Shown here one piece after another: positions 8,227 through 16,516 of a DNA stretch of 64,000 nucleotides. Every line of letters starts with the position of its first letter. Positions within the stretch are counted from its first letter, which is position 1. Position numbers and translations under genes: made by a program. Source of the DNA: JANOYJ01 sp963792485 (GTDB taxonomy: Bacteria; Pseudomonadota; Alphaproteobacteria; Rhizobiales; Rhizobiaceae); contig CAWBWL010000014.1 of the NCBI GenBank assembly GCA_963792485.1, positions 62,001 through 126,000 on the forward strand, in the 5' to 3' direction. The notes under the pieces were generated by a model that saw only the letters and a list, made by a program, of their open reading frames with translations, had not been told where the DNA came from and did no database searches.

Positions 8227-8311
8227 AAGAGTCTGTTTTGAAATTCGCAATGCCGAGGCGCGGAAAGGCGCCATCTGCAGACCGGCAGGGCGAGTTTCAA
8301 AACAGACTCTT
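8227..8311. repeat. Perfect 17-base inverted repeat over the start of the AsmA gene
   Basis: AAGAGTCTGTTTTGAAA at 8227-8243 is repeated exactly as its reverse complement at 8295-8311, with 51 bases between. The next five bases inward also nearly pair. The possible TTG start of the AsmA gene lies inside the left arm. It could be a palindromic mobile repeat (REP/RIME-like) or an mRNA structure that affects translation. A second palindrome lies just after the gene. Confidence 0.7.
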
Positions 8312-10151
8312 GGACACCGGCGGCTCTACAGATGTTTGGAGACAAAGACTGCGACCACTCGCTCCAGTGCTAAAGGCAGGCCTGCTCGTCATTGCAACAC
8401 TTGTTGTGATCGCTGCTGCCTTGACGGCAGCCATTCCCTACCTTCTGGCAAATGACCGCATCAAGGACGGTATCCGCGCGGAGCTGTCCCGGATGACCGG
8501 TCTTCCAGTGCTTGTGAAAGGTGACATGGCTGTCTCCGTGTTTCCGGTTTTTGCCGCCAAGCTCGTTAGTGTTGAAATTGGTTCCGGCTCTGCTGGACCC
8601 GGCCCCCGAATGAAGGCGGAGATGCTTGAGGCTGAACTGTCATGGCTGGCGGCGCTCGGTCAGCGTGTTCAGCTTCAGACGCTGAAGATTGACGGCGCGG
8701 ACATTACACTGACCAGCGATGCGAACGGCGAATGGCTGCCTGCAGCGGTCATCAGTCCCCTGGCGCCGATACTGCTTCAGGCACGGCAGGCAATGGCTGC
8801 GAACCCGGCCAATCCGGACTTCTCCTCCCTGCCGGATTGGCGAATCGGCAGCATCACTCTGCGCAATGCGAAACTGCGCGTGATCGAGGCTGGGGGCGCA
8901 CAAAACCTCATCTCGGCGCTCGATGTGCGCGTTGCGTGGCCAGGCACGACCGATCCGCTGCAAGTCACTGGCGCTGGGGTCTGGCGCGGTCAGGAGTTCG
9001 GGCTTTCCGCTAATTTCGGAAATCCCGTACAGATGGCCGCAGGCGGCAGCGGCGGCTTGAAAGCGTCCTTCAATTCGCAGGAGGCGACATTCGAATTTGA
9101 CGGTGTCGCCAATCTCAACCGGGTCTTTTTTGCAAATGGCGAGGTGAAGTTCGAAACCCCCTCCATGGGCGCGCTTTTGGACTGGCTTGGTGCGCAAATG
9201 GATGCCGGGGCCTCCATGGGCAAGATGGCGCTGAGCGCCAAGCTTGTGACCAAAGACGACAAGATGAACTTCGACGATGCCGTGATCAATTTCAACGGCA
9301 ATCCTGCCAAGGGCGTGTTTGAGCTTTCGCGCGCGGAAGACCTGCCTTCACTTTCAGGCACAATCGCTTTTGAGCAGCTCAATCTTGCCTCCTTCCTCGA
9401 CGCGTTTTCCATCGGAACCAATCCCGCGACCACACGCTCGGGGGTGCGTTTCCTGGACCAGATCAATCTCGACCTGCGCCTCTCGGCGTCGTCGGCAAAT
9501 GCTGGCGCTCTGCCCCTGACGGAGGTCGCGGCAGCTGTGAGGATCAAGGGTGGCAAGGCGGATTTTGATCTTGGCGATGCCGCGCTTTATGGGGGGCGTG
9601 TCCAAGCCAATCTCACACTTTCTGAAGGCGCGGGCCTTCCGGATGGGGATCTTCGCGTTCGCTTGAGCGGCATTAACCTGTCGCAGATTCCGGCGGCGGG
9701 TTCACTGCCGGTCACAAACGCGCCAGCCGATGGCATGCTGGAGATCAAAGGGAAGTATGCCGGCCTGCTGCCGTTCTTGAAGGAAGCGGATGGGGAGGCG
9801 TCTGTTCAGTTGGCCAAGGGTGATATCCGCAGTTTTGACAGTGCAGCATTCATGCAGCGCCTTGACGCCGGACTTATTTTCAATCTGCCGGACACCTATC
9901 AAGGGCTGGCGAGCCTCAATGGCGCAAGCGCAACGGCAAAAATTGGCGACGGAGTCGCAATCCTTTCCAGCGCCACGCTGGACTTCAGCACAGAAAAAAT
10001 CACGCTCTCGGGCGCGCTGCCATTCTTCACCCGCGGCATTGCCTTGAGCGGCGAAATAGCCGGTGACGCGGCAGGAGACCCGCCTACGCTTCCCCGCCGC
10101 TTTTTTGTCGGCGGCTCATGGGAGCAGCCATTCGTGACCCCGATCAAATAG
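8238..10151 (+). CDS. AsmA family protein
   Basis: The 637-residue frame has one membrane segment near residues 47-68 (LLVIATLVVIAAALTAAIPYL), then a periplasmic region typical of AsmA: ISR-type start (IKDGIRAELSRMTGLPVLVKG), LQTLKIDGADITL, and a C-terminal block of short beta strands (LRVRLSGINLSQI). AsmA proteins are beta-groove bridges linked to lipid movement and outer-membrane assembly; the exact role here is unknown. The start is uncertain: TTG 8238 and ATG 8250 both lie within or next to an inverted repeat, and GTG 8369 would give a protein beginning at the membrane segment. A hairpin follows directly after the stop. Confidence 0.85.
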   Translation: MKFAMPRRGKAPSADRQGEFQNRLLDTGGSTDVWRQRLRPLAPVLKAGLLVIATLVVIAAALTAAIPYLLANDRIKDGIRAELSRMTGLPVLVKGDMAVSVFPVFAAKLVSVEIGSGSAGPGPRMKAEMLEAELSWLAALGQRVQLQTLKIDGADITLTSDANGEWLPAAVISPLAPILLQARQAMAANPANPDFSSLPDWRIGSITLRNAKLRVIEAGGAQNLISALDVRVAWPGTTDPLQVTGAGVWRGQEFGLSANFGNPVQMAAGGSGGLKASFNSQEATFEFDGVANLNRVFFANGEVKFETPSMGALLDWLGAQMDAGASMGKMALSAKLVTKDDKMNFDDAVINFNGNPAKGVFELSRAEDLPSLSGTIAFEQLNLASFLDAFSIGTNPATTRSGVRFLDQINLDLRLSASSANAGALPLTEVAAAVRIKGGKADFDLGDAALYGGRVQANLTLSEGAGLPDGDLRVRLSGINLSQIPAAGSLPVTNAPADGMLEIKGKYAGLLPFLKEADGEASVQLAKGDIRSFDSAAFMQRLDAGLIFNLPDTYQGLASLNGASATAKIGDGVAILSSATLDFSTEKITLSGALPFFTRGIALSGEIAGDAAGDPPTLPRRFFVGGSWEQPFVTPIK

Positions 10152-10224
10152 AGCACCGAACACTCAATTGAAATTGTCCGGATGCCGGAAGTCCGGGCGA
10201 TTCCATTTGAGCGTTCGGTGCTTT
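10152..10224 (+). terminator. Palindrome after the AsmA gene, probable terminator
   Basis: Starting at the AsmA stop, a 16-base arm (10152-10167) pairs with 10207-10222 with one mismatch; TTT follows. The inner 39 bases contain a second small stem (TCCGG/CCGGA). The size and layout resemble the palindrome at the other end of the gene, which makes a repeat family possible. Confidence 0.5.
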
Positions 10225-10254
10225 AGTTCATCCAATATAAACCATACCGGCCCT

Positions 10255-10536
10255 ATGCTTGCGCCGGTATGCATGGGCTTTGCGGCAGTTCTTCACTTGA
10301 TTTCAATGATCTTCAAACTGGGTCTTGCATCTCTGATCACGGGCGCCGTGCTTCAGGCGCTTGATCTCGACGCGCTGACCTTGCTTGAGAAAGTCGGCGT
10401 GACGCCGCAGGCTGCTCTGGAAATGGTTCAGCGCGGCGCTCTGTGGGCGCTGCCAAACATGGTGCTGGGTTCCATGATCATCGTCCCGGCATGGGTCGTG
10501 ATTTATCTCCTGCGCCCGCCGGGCAAGAGCGAATAG
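10255..10536 (+). CDS. Small integral membrane protein, DUF6460-like
   Basis: This 93-residue protein has two hydrophobic segments, LASLITGAVLQALDLDALTLLEKVG near the start and NMVLGSMIIVPAWVVIYLLRPP at the end. The pattern of an LASLI-G-hLxxLgld segment followed by a terminal VPxWhhhhL helix resembles the small DUF6460 family of alphaproteobacteria, whose function is unknown. ATG 10255 and 10273 are both possible starts; upstream codons fall in the AsmA palindrome and are unlikely. It converges with potI, one base separating the stops. Confidence 0.6.
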   Translation: MLAPVCMGFAAVLHLISMIFKLGLASLITGAVLQALDLDALTLLEKVGVTPQAALEMVQRGALWALPNMVLGSMIIVPAWVVIYLLRPPGKSE

Positions 10537-11355
10537 CTACCCGCGCAGCGCCGCCTGTTCATCCCGCACCTTTTGCACTTCGCGTCGCTTGTTCAACAGC
10601 GCGGTGAGGATGACGCCCACCGCCACAAATGCGATCATCAAAGTGCAGACGGCGTTTATCTCGGGCGTGACGCCAAGGCGCACTTGCGAATAAATTTTCA
10701 TCGGCAGCGTCGTCGCGCCCGGACCTGAGGTGAACGAGGCGATCACCAGATCGTCCAGCGACAGGGTGAAGGCCAGCATCCAGCCGGAGATGACGGCGGG
10801 CAGGATCACTGGCAGGGTGATCTGCATGAAGGTTCTGAACGGCGTCGCGCCGAGGTCCATCGCGGCCTCTTCCAGCGAGCGGTCGAAGGTGACCAGCCGC
10901 GACTGCACGACGACAGCGACGAAGCACATGGTCAGCGTTGTGTGCGCCAGCGTCACGGTCCAGAAGCCGCGGTCGAAGCCAACGGCGACGAAGAGCAGAA
11001 GCAATGAGAGCCCGGTGATGACTTCGGGCATGACCAGCGGCGCGTAAATCATCCCGGAAAACAGGATGCGGCCCCGAAAGCGGGTGTAGCGGGTCAAGGC
11101 CAATGCGCCGAGCGTGCCGAGCACGGTGGCGATGCTGGCGGAGAGGAGCGCGACGCGGATCGTGACCCAGGCCGCGTCCATCAGGCCCTGATTTTGAAAC
11201 AGCGACGCATACCATTTGGTGGAAAAGCCGCCCCAGACGGTCACGAGCTTGGATTCGTTGAACGAGTAGATCACCAGAATGATGATCGGCAGATAGAGGA
11301 AGGCGAAGCCGAATATGACCGAGGTGACGTTGAAGCGGGTCCAGGACGTGTTCAT
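10537..11355 (-). CDS. potI: Putrescine ABC transporter permease PotI
   Basis: The 272-residue protein starts MNTSWTRFNVTSVIFGFAF and has six membrane helices. The EAA loop reads EEAAMDLGATPFRTFMQITL, and SLDDLVIASFTSGPG is typical of PotC/PotI permeases. It pairs with PotH as the second half of the inner-membrane channel. The start codon overlaps the PotH stop as ATGA, so translation is probably coupled. It is the last gene of the leftward operon potF-potG-potH-potI. Confidence 0.92.
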   Translation of the reverse strand: MNTSWTRFNVTSVIFGFAFLYLPIIILVIYSFNESKLVTVWGGFSTKWYASLFQNQGLMDAAWVTIRVALLSASIATVLGTLGALALTRYTRFRGRILFSGMIYAPLVMPEVITGLSLLLLFVAVGFDRGFWTVTLAHTTLTMCFVAVVVQSRLVTFDRSLEEAAMDLGATPFRTFMQITLPVILPAVISGWMLAFTLSLDDLVIASFTSGPGATTLPMKIYSQVRLGVTPEINAVCTLMIAFVAVGVILTALLNKRREVQKVRDEQAALRG

Positions 11356-12251
11356 TTGCCCGCCTCCTGCGCTTTCGCCTGCGCGTTCTGGAACAGGACA
11401 ATCGGTATCACCAGCATCAGCAGCAGGATAACCGCAACAGCGGACGAGACCGGCCAGTCGCGGTTGGCGAAGAACTCGTTCCACAGCGTCTTGCCGATCA
11501 TCAGCGTCGATGAGCCGCCAAGCAGGTCGGGAATGACAAACTCGCCGGTCGCGGGAATGAACACAAGGAAACAGCCCGCTATGATGCCGGGCATGGCAAG
11601 CGGGAACGTCACCTTCCAGAACGCCTTGGTCGGCGTGCAGCCCAAATCCTGCGCCGCCTCGATCAGCGAATAGTCCATCTTCTCCAGCGCCGAATAGATC
11701 GGCAGCACCATGAACGGCAGGTAGGAATAGACGATGCCGATATAGATCGCCGCATAGGTTCCAGTGATGTTCAGCGGCGTGTCGATGATGTTGAGGTAGA
11801 TCAGCAGCTGATTGAGCAGGCCTTCCGGCTTCAGAATGCCAATCCAGGCATAAACGCGGATCAGGAACGAGGTCCAGAACGGCAGGATGACCAGCATCAG
11901 CAAAGTCGGACGCAGCGTTGAAGGCGCGCGCGCCATGCCGTAGGCGAGTGGAAAGCCGACGAGCAGGGCGATGAAGGTGGAGATGCCTGCGGTGAAAATG
12001 CTCGAAAGATAGGACCGGTAGTAGAGCGGGTCTTCAGCAAGGAATGTGTAATTGTCGATTGTCAGCGATTTCAGCTTCTCCGCCGTGTCGGTCCCGTCAA
12101 ACACGGGATTATAGGGCGGCATCTGGATGGCGGTTTCAGACAGAGAAATCTTGAAGACAATGGCGAAGGGGATCAGGAAAAAGACGATCAGCCACAGATA
12201 GGGAATGCCGATCGTCAGGCGGTTGAAAATGGCGGTGAGGGCGCGGTTCAT
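11352..12251 (-). CDS. potH: Putrescine ABC transporter permease PotH
   Basis: The 299-residue permease has six membrane segments and the EAA loop EAAQDLGCTPTKAFWKVTF. The motif FWTSFLIRVYAWIGILKPEG is characteristic of PotB/PotH. It forms the channel with PotI and is driven by PotG. The start lies four bases beyond the PotG stop and the stop overlaps the PotI start, consistent with one polycistronic message. Confidence 0.92.
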   Translation of the reverse strand: MNRALTAIFNRLTIGIPYLWLIVFFLIPFAIVFKISLSETAIQMPPYNPVFDGTDTAEKLKSLTIDNYTFLAEDPLYYRSYLSSIFTAGISTFIALLVGFPLAYGMARAPSTLRPTLLMLVILPFWTSFLIRVYAWIGILKPEGLLNQLLIYLNIIDTPLNITGTYAAIYIGIVYSYLPFMVLPIYSALEKMDYSLIEAAQDLGCTPTKAFWKVTFPLAMPGIIAGCFLVFIPATGEFVIPDLLGGSSTLMIGKTLWNEFFANRDWPVSSAVAVILLLMLVIPIVLFQNAQAKAQEAGK

Positions 12252-12255
12252 GATC

Positions 12256-13398
12256 TCACCCTCTCAGCACAATGCCGGCGTCCGGCGCGAAACTGACCCA
12301 GACCTTGTCATCCCAGGCCAATGGCTCCTCGGCGGCGCGCGAGGCGTTCATCTGCGAAATCTTGATAACTTTATCGCTCGCCAGCTTGACGTGAAACACA
12401 GTCATGTCGCCAAGATAAGCGATGTCGTACACCTCGCCTTCCATGGCGTTGACCTTGGAGTCCGCCGGTTTCTTTTTGCTGAGCTTCAGCTTTTCCGGGC
12501 GAATGGCGAACCAGATGGTGGAGCCTTTCTCGTAAATTTCGGCACTGTCGTCGCGGATGGCAAAGCCGTCATTCGCCGCGATGTCGAGCCTTCCGTTTGC
12601 TGATTTCTCAACCTTGCCCTCAAATGTCGAGACATTGCCGATAAAATCGGCGACAAAGCGGGAATTGGGGGCTTCATAGACATCTGCCGGCGTCGCCACC
12701 TGCATGACGCGGCCCTTGTCGAGAATGGCGATGCGGTCGGCCATGGTCATGGCCTCTTCCTGATCGTGGGTTACGACCACGAAAGTCAGGCCCAGCTCCA
12801 TCTGCAAGTCCATCAGCTCGAACTGCGTCTCCTCGCGCAGCTTCTTGTCGAGCGCGCCGAGCGGCTCATCCAACAGAAGCACTTTCGGGCGCTTGGCGAT
12901 GGAGCGGGCGAGCGCGACGCGCTGGCGCTGGCCGCCGGACAGCTGATGCGGCTTGCGCTGGCCGAACTTTTCGAGCTTGACGAGTTTGAGCATCGACTGG
13001 ACGCGGTCGTCCATTTCGGACTTGGCCATGCCGTCCTGCTTGAGACCGAAGGCGATGTTCTTTTCAACGCTCATATGCGGAAATAGCGCGTAGGACTGGA
13101 ACATCATGTTGACCGGGCGCTTGTAAGGCGGAATGCCCGCCATGTCCTGGCCGTCCAGCGTGATCTTCCCCTTGGTCGGATTCTCAAACCCTGCCAGCAT
13201 GCGCAGGAGCGTGGACTTGCCGCAGCCGGACGCGCCCAGAAGCGCGAAGAACTCGCGCTGGTAGATGTTGAGCGACAGATCATCGACAGCGGTGAAGTCG
13301 CCGAAAATCTTGGTGACATGATCTATGGCGATATACGGTTTGGCGGCGGGGTCGGTCCATGGCGCAAACGAGCGGCGGATATTGCCAAGTGATTTCAT
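12256..13398 (-). CDS. potG: Putrescine ABC transporter ATP-binding protein PotG
   Basis: The 380-residue ATPase has Walker A GASGCGKST, Q loop at MMFQSYALFPHM, signature LSGGQRQRVALARS, Walker B KVLLLDEPLGALD and switch His in VVVTHDQEEA. A C-terminal TOBE-type regulatory region follows (WFAIRPEKLKL, VYDIAYLGDMTVFHVKL). It energises putrescine uptake through PotH/PotI. A hairpin in the gap between potF and this gene suggests that its expression is lower than that of the binding protein. Confidence 0.93.
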   Translation of the reverse strand: MKSLGNIRRSFAPWTDPAAKPYIAIDHVTKIFGDFTAVDDLSLNIYQREFFALLGASGCGKSTLLRMLAGFENPTKGKITLDGQDMAGIPPYKRPVNMMFQSYALFPHMSVEKNIAFGLKQDGMAKSEMDDRVQSMLKLVKLEKFGQRKPHQLSGGQRQRVALARSIAKRPKVLLLDEPLGALDKKLREETQFELMDLQMELGLTFVVVTHDQEEAMTMADRIAILDKGRVMQVATPADVYEAPNSRFVADFIGNVSTFEGKVEKSANGRLDIAANDGFAIRDDSAEIYEKGSTIWFAIRPEKLKLSKKKPADSKVNAMEGEVYDIAYLGDMTVFHVKLASDKVIKISQMNASRAAEEPLAWDDKVWVSFAPDAGIVLRG

Positions 13399-13434
13399 GA
13401 TTGCGTTCCCCTGTTCCGGCTCGGCGCGGATAAG

Positions 13435-13461
13435 AAAATCCCGGCGGGTGCGCCGCCGGGA
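13435..13461 (-). terminator. Hairpin attenuator between potF and potG
   Basis: TCCCGGCGG (13439-13447) and CCGCCGGGA (13453-13461) form a nine-base stem; on the minus strand it is followed by TTTT. It starts 14 bases after the potF stop. Partial termination here would favour the binding protein over the membrane parts. Confidence 0.7.
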
Positions 13462-13474
13462 CTGTTGATCGTGA

Positions 13475-14566
13475 TTACTGGCCGGTGACGACCTTGGTCC
13501 AAGTCCGCGTCATCACGCGCTGTTCTTTCGGCGTGGCCGGCGTGATGGTGTAGAGCTTGGCCAGCGTCGCGTCATCCGGATAGATCGCCGGATTGCCGGT
13601 GATTTCCTTGTCCATCAGCGGCTGCGCGGCCTTGTTGCCATTGGCATAGCTGACAAAGTCGGACGCCTTGGCGGCGACTTCGGCGCGCAGAATATAGTTG
13701 ATGAACTCATGCGCCTCCGCCACGTTCTTCGCGTCCGCCGGAATGGCCATCACGTCAAACCACATCAGCGCGCCTTCCTTCGGCACGCTGTAGGCGATTT
13801 CAACGCCCTGCTTGGCTTCCTCGGCGCGGTCAGCGGCAATGAACATGTCGCCGGAGAAGCCGACTGCCACGCAGATGTCGCCAGCTGACAGCGCGTTGAT
13901 ATATTCGGAGGAGTGGAACTTCTTCACGCTCGGCCGGATCGACAGCATCAGCTCTTCAGCCTTGGCGAGATCGTCCGGCTTCTTGGAATCCGGCGGCAGG
14001 CCGAGATAGTTGAGCGCGGCGGGCAGAATGTCGGTCGCCGAATCCAGCATGTAAATGCCGCAGTCGGCAAGTTTGGCGATCTGCGCGGGATCGAAAATTA
14101 CGCTCCAGGAATCGATGACGTCGGTGCCGAGCCGCTCCTTGACCTTGGCCTTGTTGTAGCCGATGCCCGTGGTGCCCCACATATAGTCGACGGCATATTC
14201 ATTGCCGGGGTCGTAGAGAGCGATGCGCTCGTTGACGACATCCCAAGTGTTGGAAAGGTTTGGCAGCTTCGACTTGTCGAGCTTCTGGAACACGCCCGCC
14301 TGGATTTGGCGCGACAGGAAACTTGCGGTTGGAACCACAATGTCATAGCCGCTGCCGCCCGCGAGCAGCTTGGTTTCAAGGATTTCGTTGGAATCAAACA
14401 CGTCATAGACGACCTTGATGCCGGTCTCCTTGGTGAAGTCCTCGAGAATGGACGGCTCGATGTAATCGGACCAGTTGAAGACGTTGACGGTGCGCTCCTG
14501 GGCGTTTGCAGCGGTGACGACACCCGCAAACAGCACGGCGGAGGCAAGCAGGGTATTTCGGACCAT
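13475..14566 (-). CDS. potF: Putrescine-binding periplasmic protein PotF
   Basis: The 363-residue protein starts at ATG 14566, preceded by AGAGGAAAT. A Sec signal peptide runs to about residue 23 (VTAANA-QER). The mature start TVNVFNWSDYIEPSILEDFTK is diagnostic for PotD/PotF proteins, as is YMWGTTGIGYN near the middle. It captures putrescine or a related polyamine in the periplasm for PotGHI. An upstream in-frame ATG at 14599 would spoil the signal peptide and is rejected. It is the first gene of the operon. Confidence 0.93.
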   Translation of the reverse strand: MVRNTLLASAVLFAGVVTAANAQERTVNVFNWSDYIEPSILEDFTKETGIKVVYDVFDSNEILETKLLAGGSGYDIVVPTASFLSRQIQAGVFQKLDKSKLPNLSNTWDVVNERIALYDPGNEYAVDYMWGTTGIGYNKAKVKERLGTDVIDSWSVIFDPAQIAKLADCGIYMLDSATDILPAALNYLGLPPDSKKPDDLAKAEELMLSIRPSVKKFHSSEYINALSAGDICVAVGFSGDMFIAADRAEEAKQGVEIAYSVPKEGALMWFDVMAIPADAKNVAEAHEFINYILRAEVAAKASDFVSYANGNKAAQPLMDKEITGNPAIYPDDATLAKLYTITPATPKEQRVMTRTWTKVVTGQ

Positions 14567-14871
14567 GGATTTCCTCTTTGAGTTAAAGTGAGTTGCCACA
14601 CTTTGATGCTGCGGAACTCAGCTCCGGGCAGTGCAAATGTGTGGAGGGACGGAAGTCAGGGCCGGAAACAGAATTCACGCTGCCATTGCCCTGCGCCAGA
14701 GCGATGGATGCTTTCGCATTTCCGGTCTTTGCGCCCGACGGCGCTGCATGAAAGGCTCGATGGTTCAAAATCGAAAGCTTCTCAATTTCCTGTGGGCCTA
14801 GCTGAAACGCTCTGATCGTTCCTGTCAACAGAAAGAAGCGCTTTGTCCGGCGATTTCAACGCTTTGGCACA

Positions 14872-15788
14872 TCACGCCGCAGTTTGCCGGCGTTCCAGAA
14901 AAAGATGGCCGAGGATTGCCGCCAACACCACCGCCCCGCCGATGAGTGTCATGACCGAAACCTTCTCGCCATGCACCAGCCAGACCCAGAACGGCCCCAG
15001 CACAGTTTCAAGCGTGCCAAACAGCGCGGAGTTGGCGGCGGGAACAAGCCGTGCGCCCGTGACGAACAGCGCCATGCCGAGCCCCAGATTGAGCGCGCCA
15101 AAAGCAAACAGCCAGCCCAAGTCAGGACCTGAAACCGTCAGATCACCAGCTTGGGAGAATGCCACACACGCTGCAAGCGCTGTCGCCAGAATGACGGCCG
15201 GGGTCATGCGCACACCGGAGTATCGGCGCGTCACGACGGTGGCGATGGCAAAGACAAATGTGATGAGCAGGGCCAGCAAATTGCCGCTGAGAGCCCCCGA
15301 ATCGCCCGCGCCGTCCGAGACCATGAACGCCACGCCGAAAATAACAGCCGCGATCGCCGCCCAGGTCAGCCCGGAAATCCTCTCGCCAAACACCAGCCAC
15401 GCGATCAGCGCGGCGGCAAGCGGAACTGTGGCGTTGATGAGAATGACATTCGCGACCGTGGTCAGCGCAATGGCTTGAACAAAGCTGAGATGGAGGCGGT
15501 CATGAAGCAGAGCGCGACGACGAGTCCCGGCCAGCCCATCTGGCGGAATGCCTGAACCGCCTGCCTGCCATCACGGAAAAGGAGAAATACGATCAGGAAC
15601 GAGGACGCGAACACCGAACGCCAGAACACCACCGTCCACGTGTCAGTTGCGGAAATGAACCGGTCTATCGTACCGCCGAAGGACCAGGCAATCGCGGAGC
15701 CGATGACAAGCCATGATCCCAGCACAGCGCTTTCGCTGCTTTTGGCCGCGCCGGGGATTGGGGGAAACGGAATGGGATCGGTGGACAT
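14872..15788 (-). pseudogene. EamA/DMT-family transporter, frameshifted
   Basis: Two frames together give a ten-helix drug/metabolite transporter. The first (from ATG 15788) has SWLVIGSAIAWSFGGTIDRF and ends prematurely after SISALFK. The second continues ALTTVANVILINATVPLAAA, LVFGERISGLTW and ends LGHLFLERRQTAA. Adding one T to a TTT run (15481-15483 on the plus strand AAA) restores one frame of normal length, about 305 residues. Family members export amino acids or metabolites; the substrate is unknown. The homopolymer site makes a sequence error more likely than true decay. Confidence 0.75.
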
Positions 15789-15994
15789 CAAGGAAAGCCT
15801 GTCAGAATCAAGCGCGAGATAGGTTCGCCTGATAGCGGCAAATTAATGCCGCTGTCGCGTGAACCATATCGATCGATGCCGCCACTCCATTTTCATGGGC
15901 GCTGAAATTGCGCGCGCCCTGCCTGCCCGTTGCAGACGACACCTGGGTCATGTATTTTTGGCCGGGGCAGACAAACGATTTTGGAGACGCAAAT

Positions 15995-16309
15995 ATGCGC
16001 AATCTTGCCCTTGGCCTTGCCGGACTTTCCGCCCTTGTTATTGCCGGTCTCACCCAGCCCGCCGCCGCCCAATATTGCGAAGGCAAAGTGCGCGGCCTGT
16101 CCAACAATTACAATCCAGCCACCGGCTCCGGCTTCGTCGCCGTCCGCGCAGGTCCGACTCGCTCGGCAACGCAGCTCGGCGAATTGTTCAACGGCGACAC
16201 AGTCGAAATCTTCCGCCGCAAAGGCAATTGGTACAAGGTCGCCGCGACCGACGGCTCCGTCGAGGGTTGGGCGAGCGTGCGGTGGATACGGAACGACTGC
16301 CGGTATTGA
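15995..16309 (+). CDS. Secreted bacterial SH3-domain protein
   Basis: This 104-residue protein has a Sec signal peptide (MRNLALGLAGLSALVIAGL, cleavage near AAA-QYC) and then one SH3-like domain: SGFVAVRAGPT, ELFNGDTVEIFRRKGNWYKV, VEGWASVRWI. Bacterial SH3 domains usually bind peptidoglycan or other cell-wall parts in the periplasm. Two Cys in the mature part (QYCEG and NDCRY) could form a disulfide. GGAG precedes the ATG by about eight bases. One base separates its stop from the next small gene. Confidence 0.8.
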   Translation: MRNLALGLAGLSALVIAGLTQPAAAQYCEGKVRGLSNNYNPATGSGFVAVRAGPTRSATQLGELFNGDTVEIFRRKGNWYKVAATDGSVEGWASVRWIRNDCRY

Positions 16310-16310
16310 G

Positions 16311-16514
16311 ATGAAAACAAAAGCCAACGTCGATGCCAAGAACCCACGCGCGCAGGCGCCGAAACGCCGGTACACTCTCGCGGAGTCGCTGGCGCAGTGC
16401 GAAGGCGGCCCGCTCACGCCGGAAGACCGCGAATGGCTGGCCGCGCCGGATGTGGGGCGTGGAGTTCGGTCGGAGTCGGAAGACGGGCCTGGTCAGATCA
16501 GGCCCCGAATTTAA
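16311..16514 (+). CDS. Small protein resembling the C-terminal tail of MazE-type antitoxins
   Basis: The 67-residue frame starts one base after the SH3 gene stop (TGAGATG). It contains RRYTLAESLAQC, LTPEDREWLAAPDVGR, close to the toxin-binding tail RYTLEELLAQC...EREWLxxPPVGRE found in some MazE/PemI antitoxins. The N-terminal DNA-binding AbrB part of such antitoxins is absent, replaced by a Lys/Ala-rich stretch. No toxin gene is nearby. It may be an orphan antitoxin fragment or a small protein that shares the motif. The assignment rests on my memory of the motif. Confidence 0.45.
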   Translation: MKTKANVDAKNPRAQAPKRRYTLAESLAQCEGGPLTPEDREWLAAPDVGRGVRSESEDGPGQIRPRI

Positions 16515-16516
16515 GT

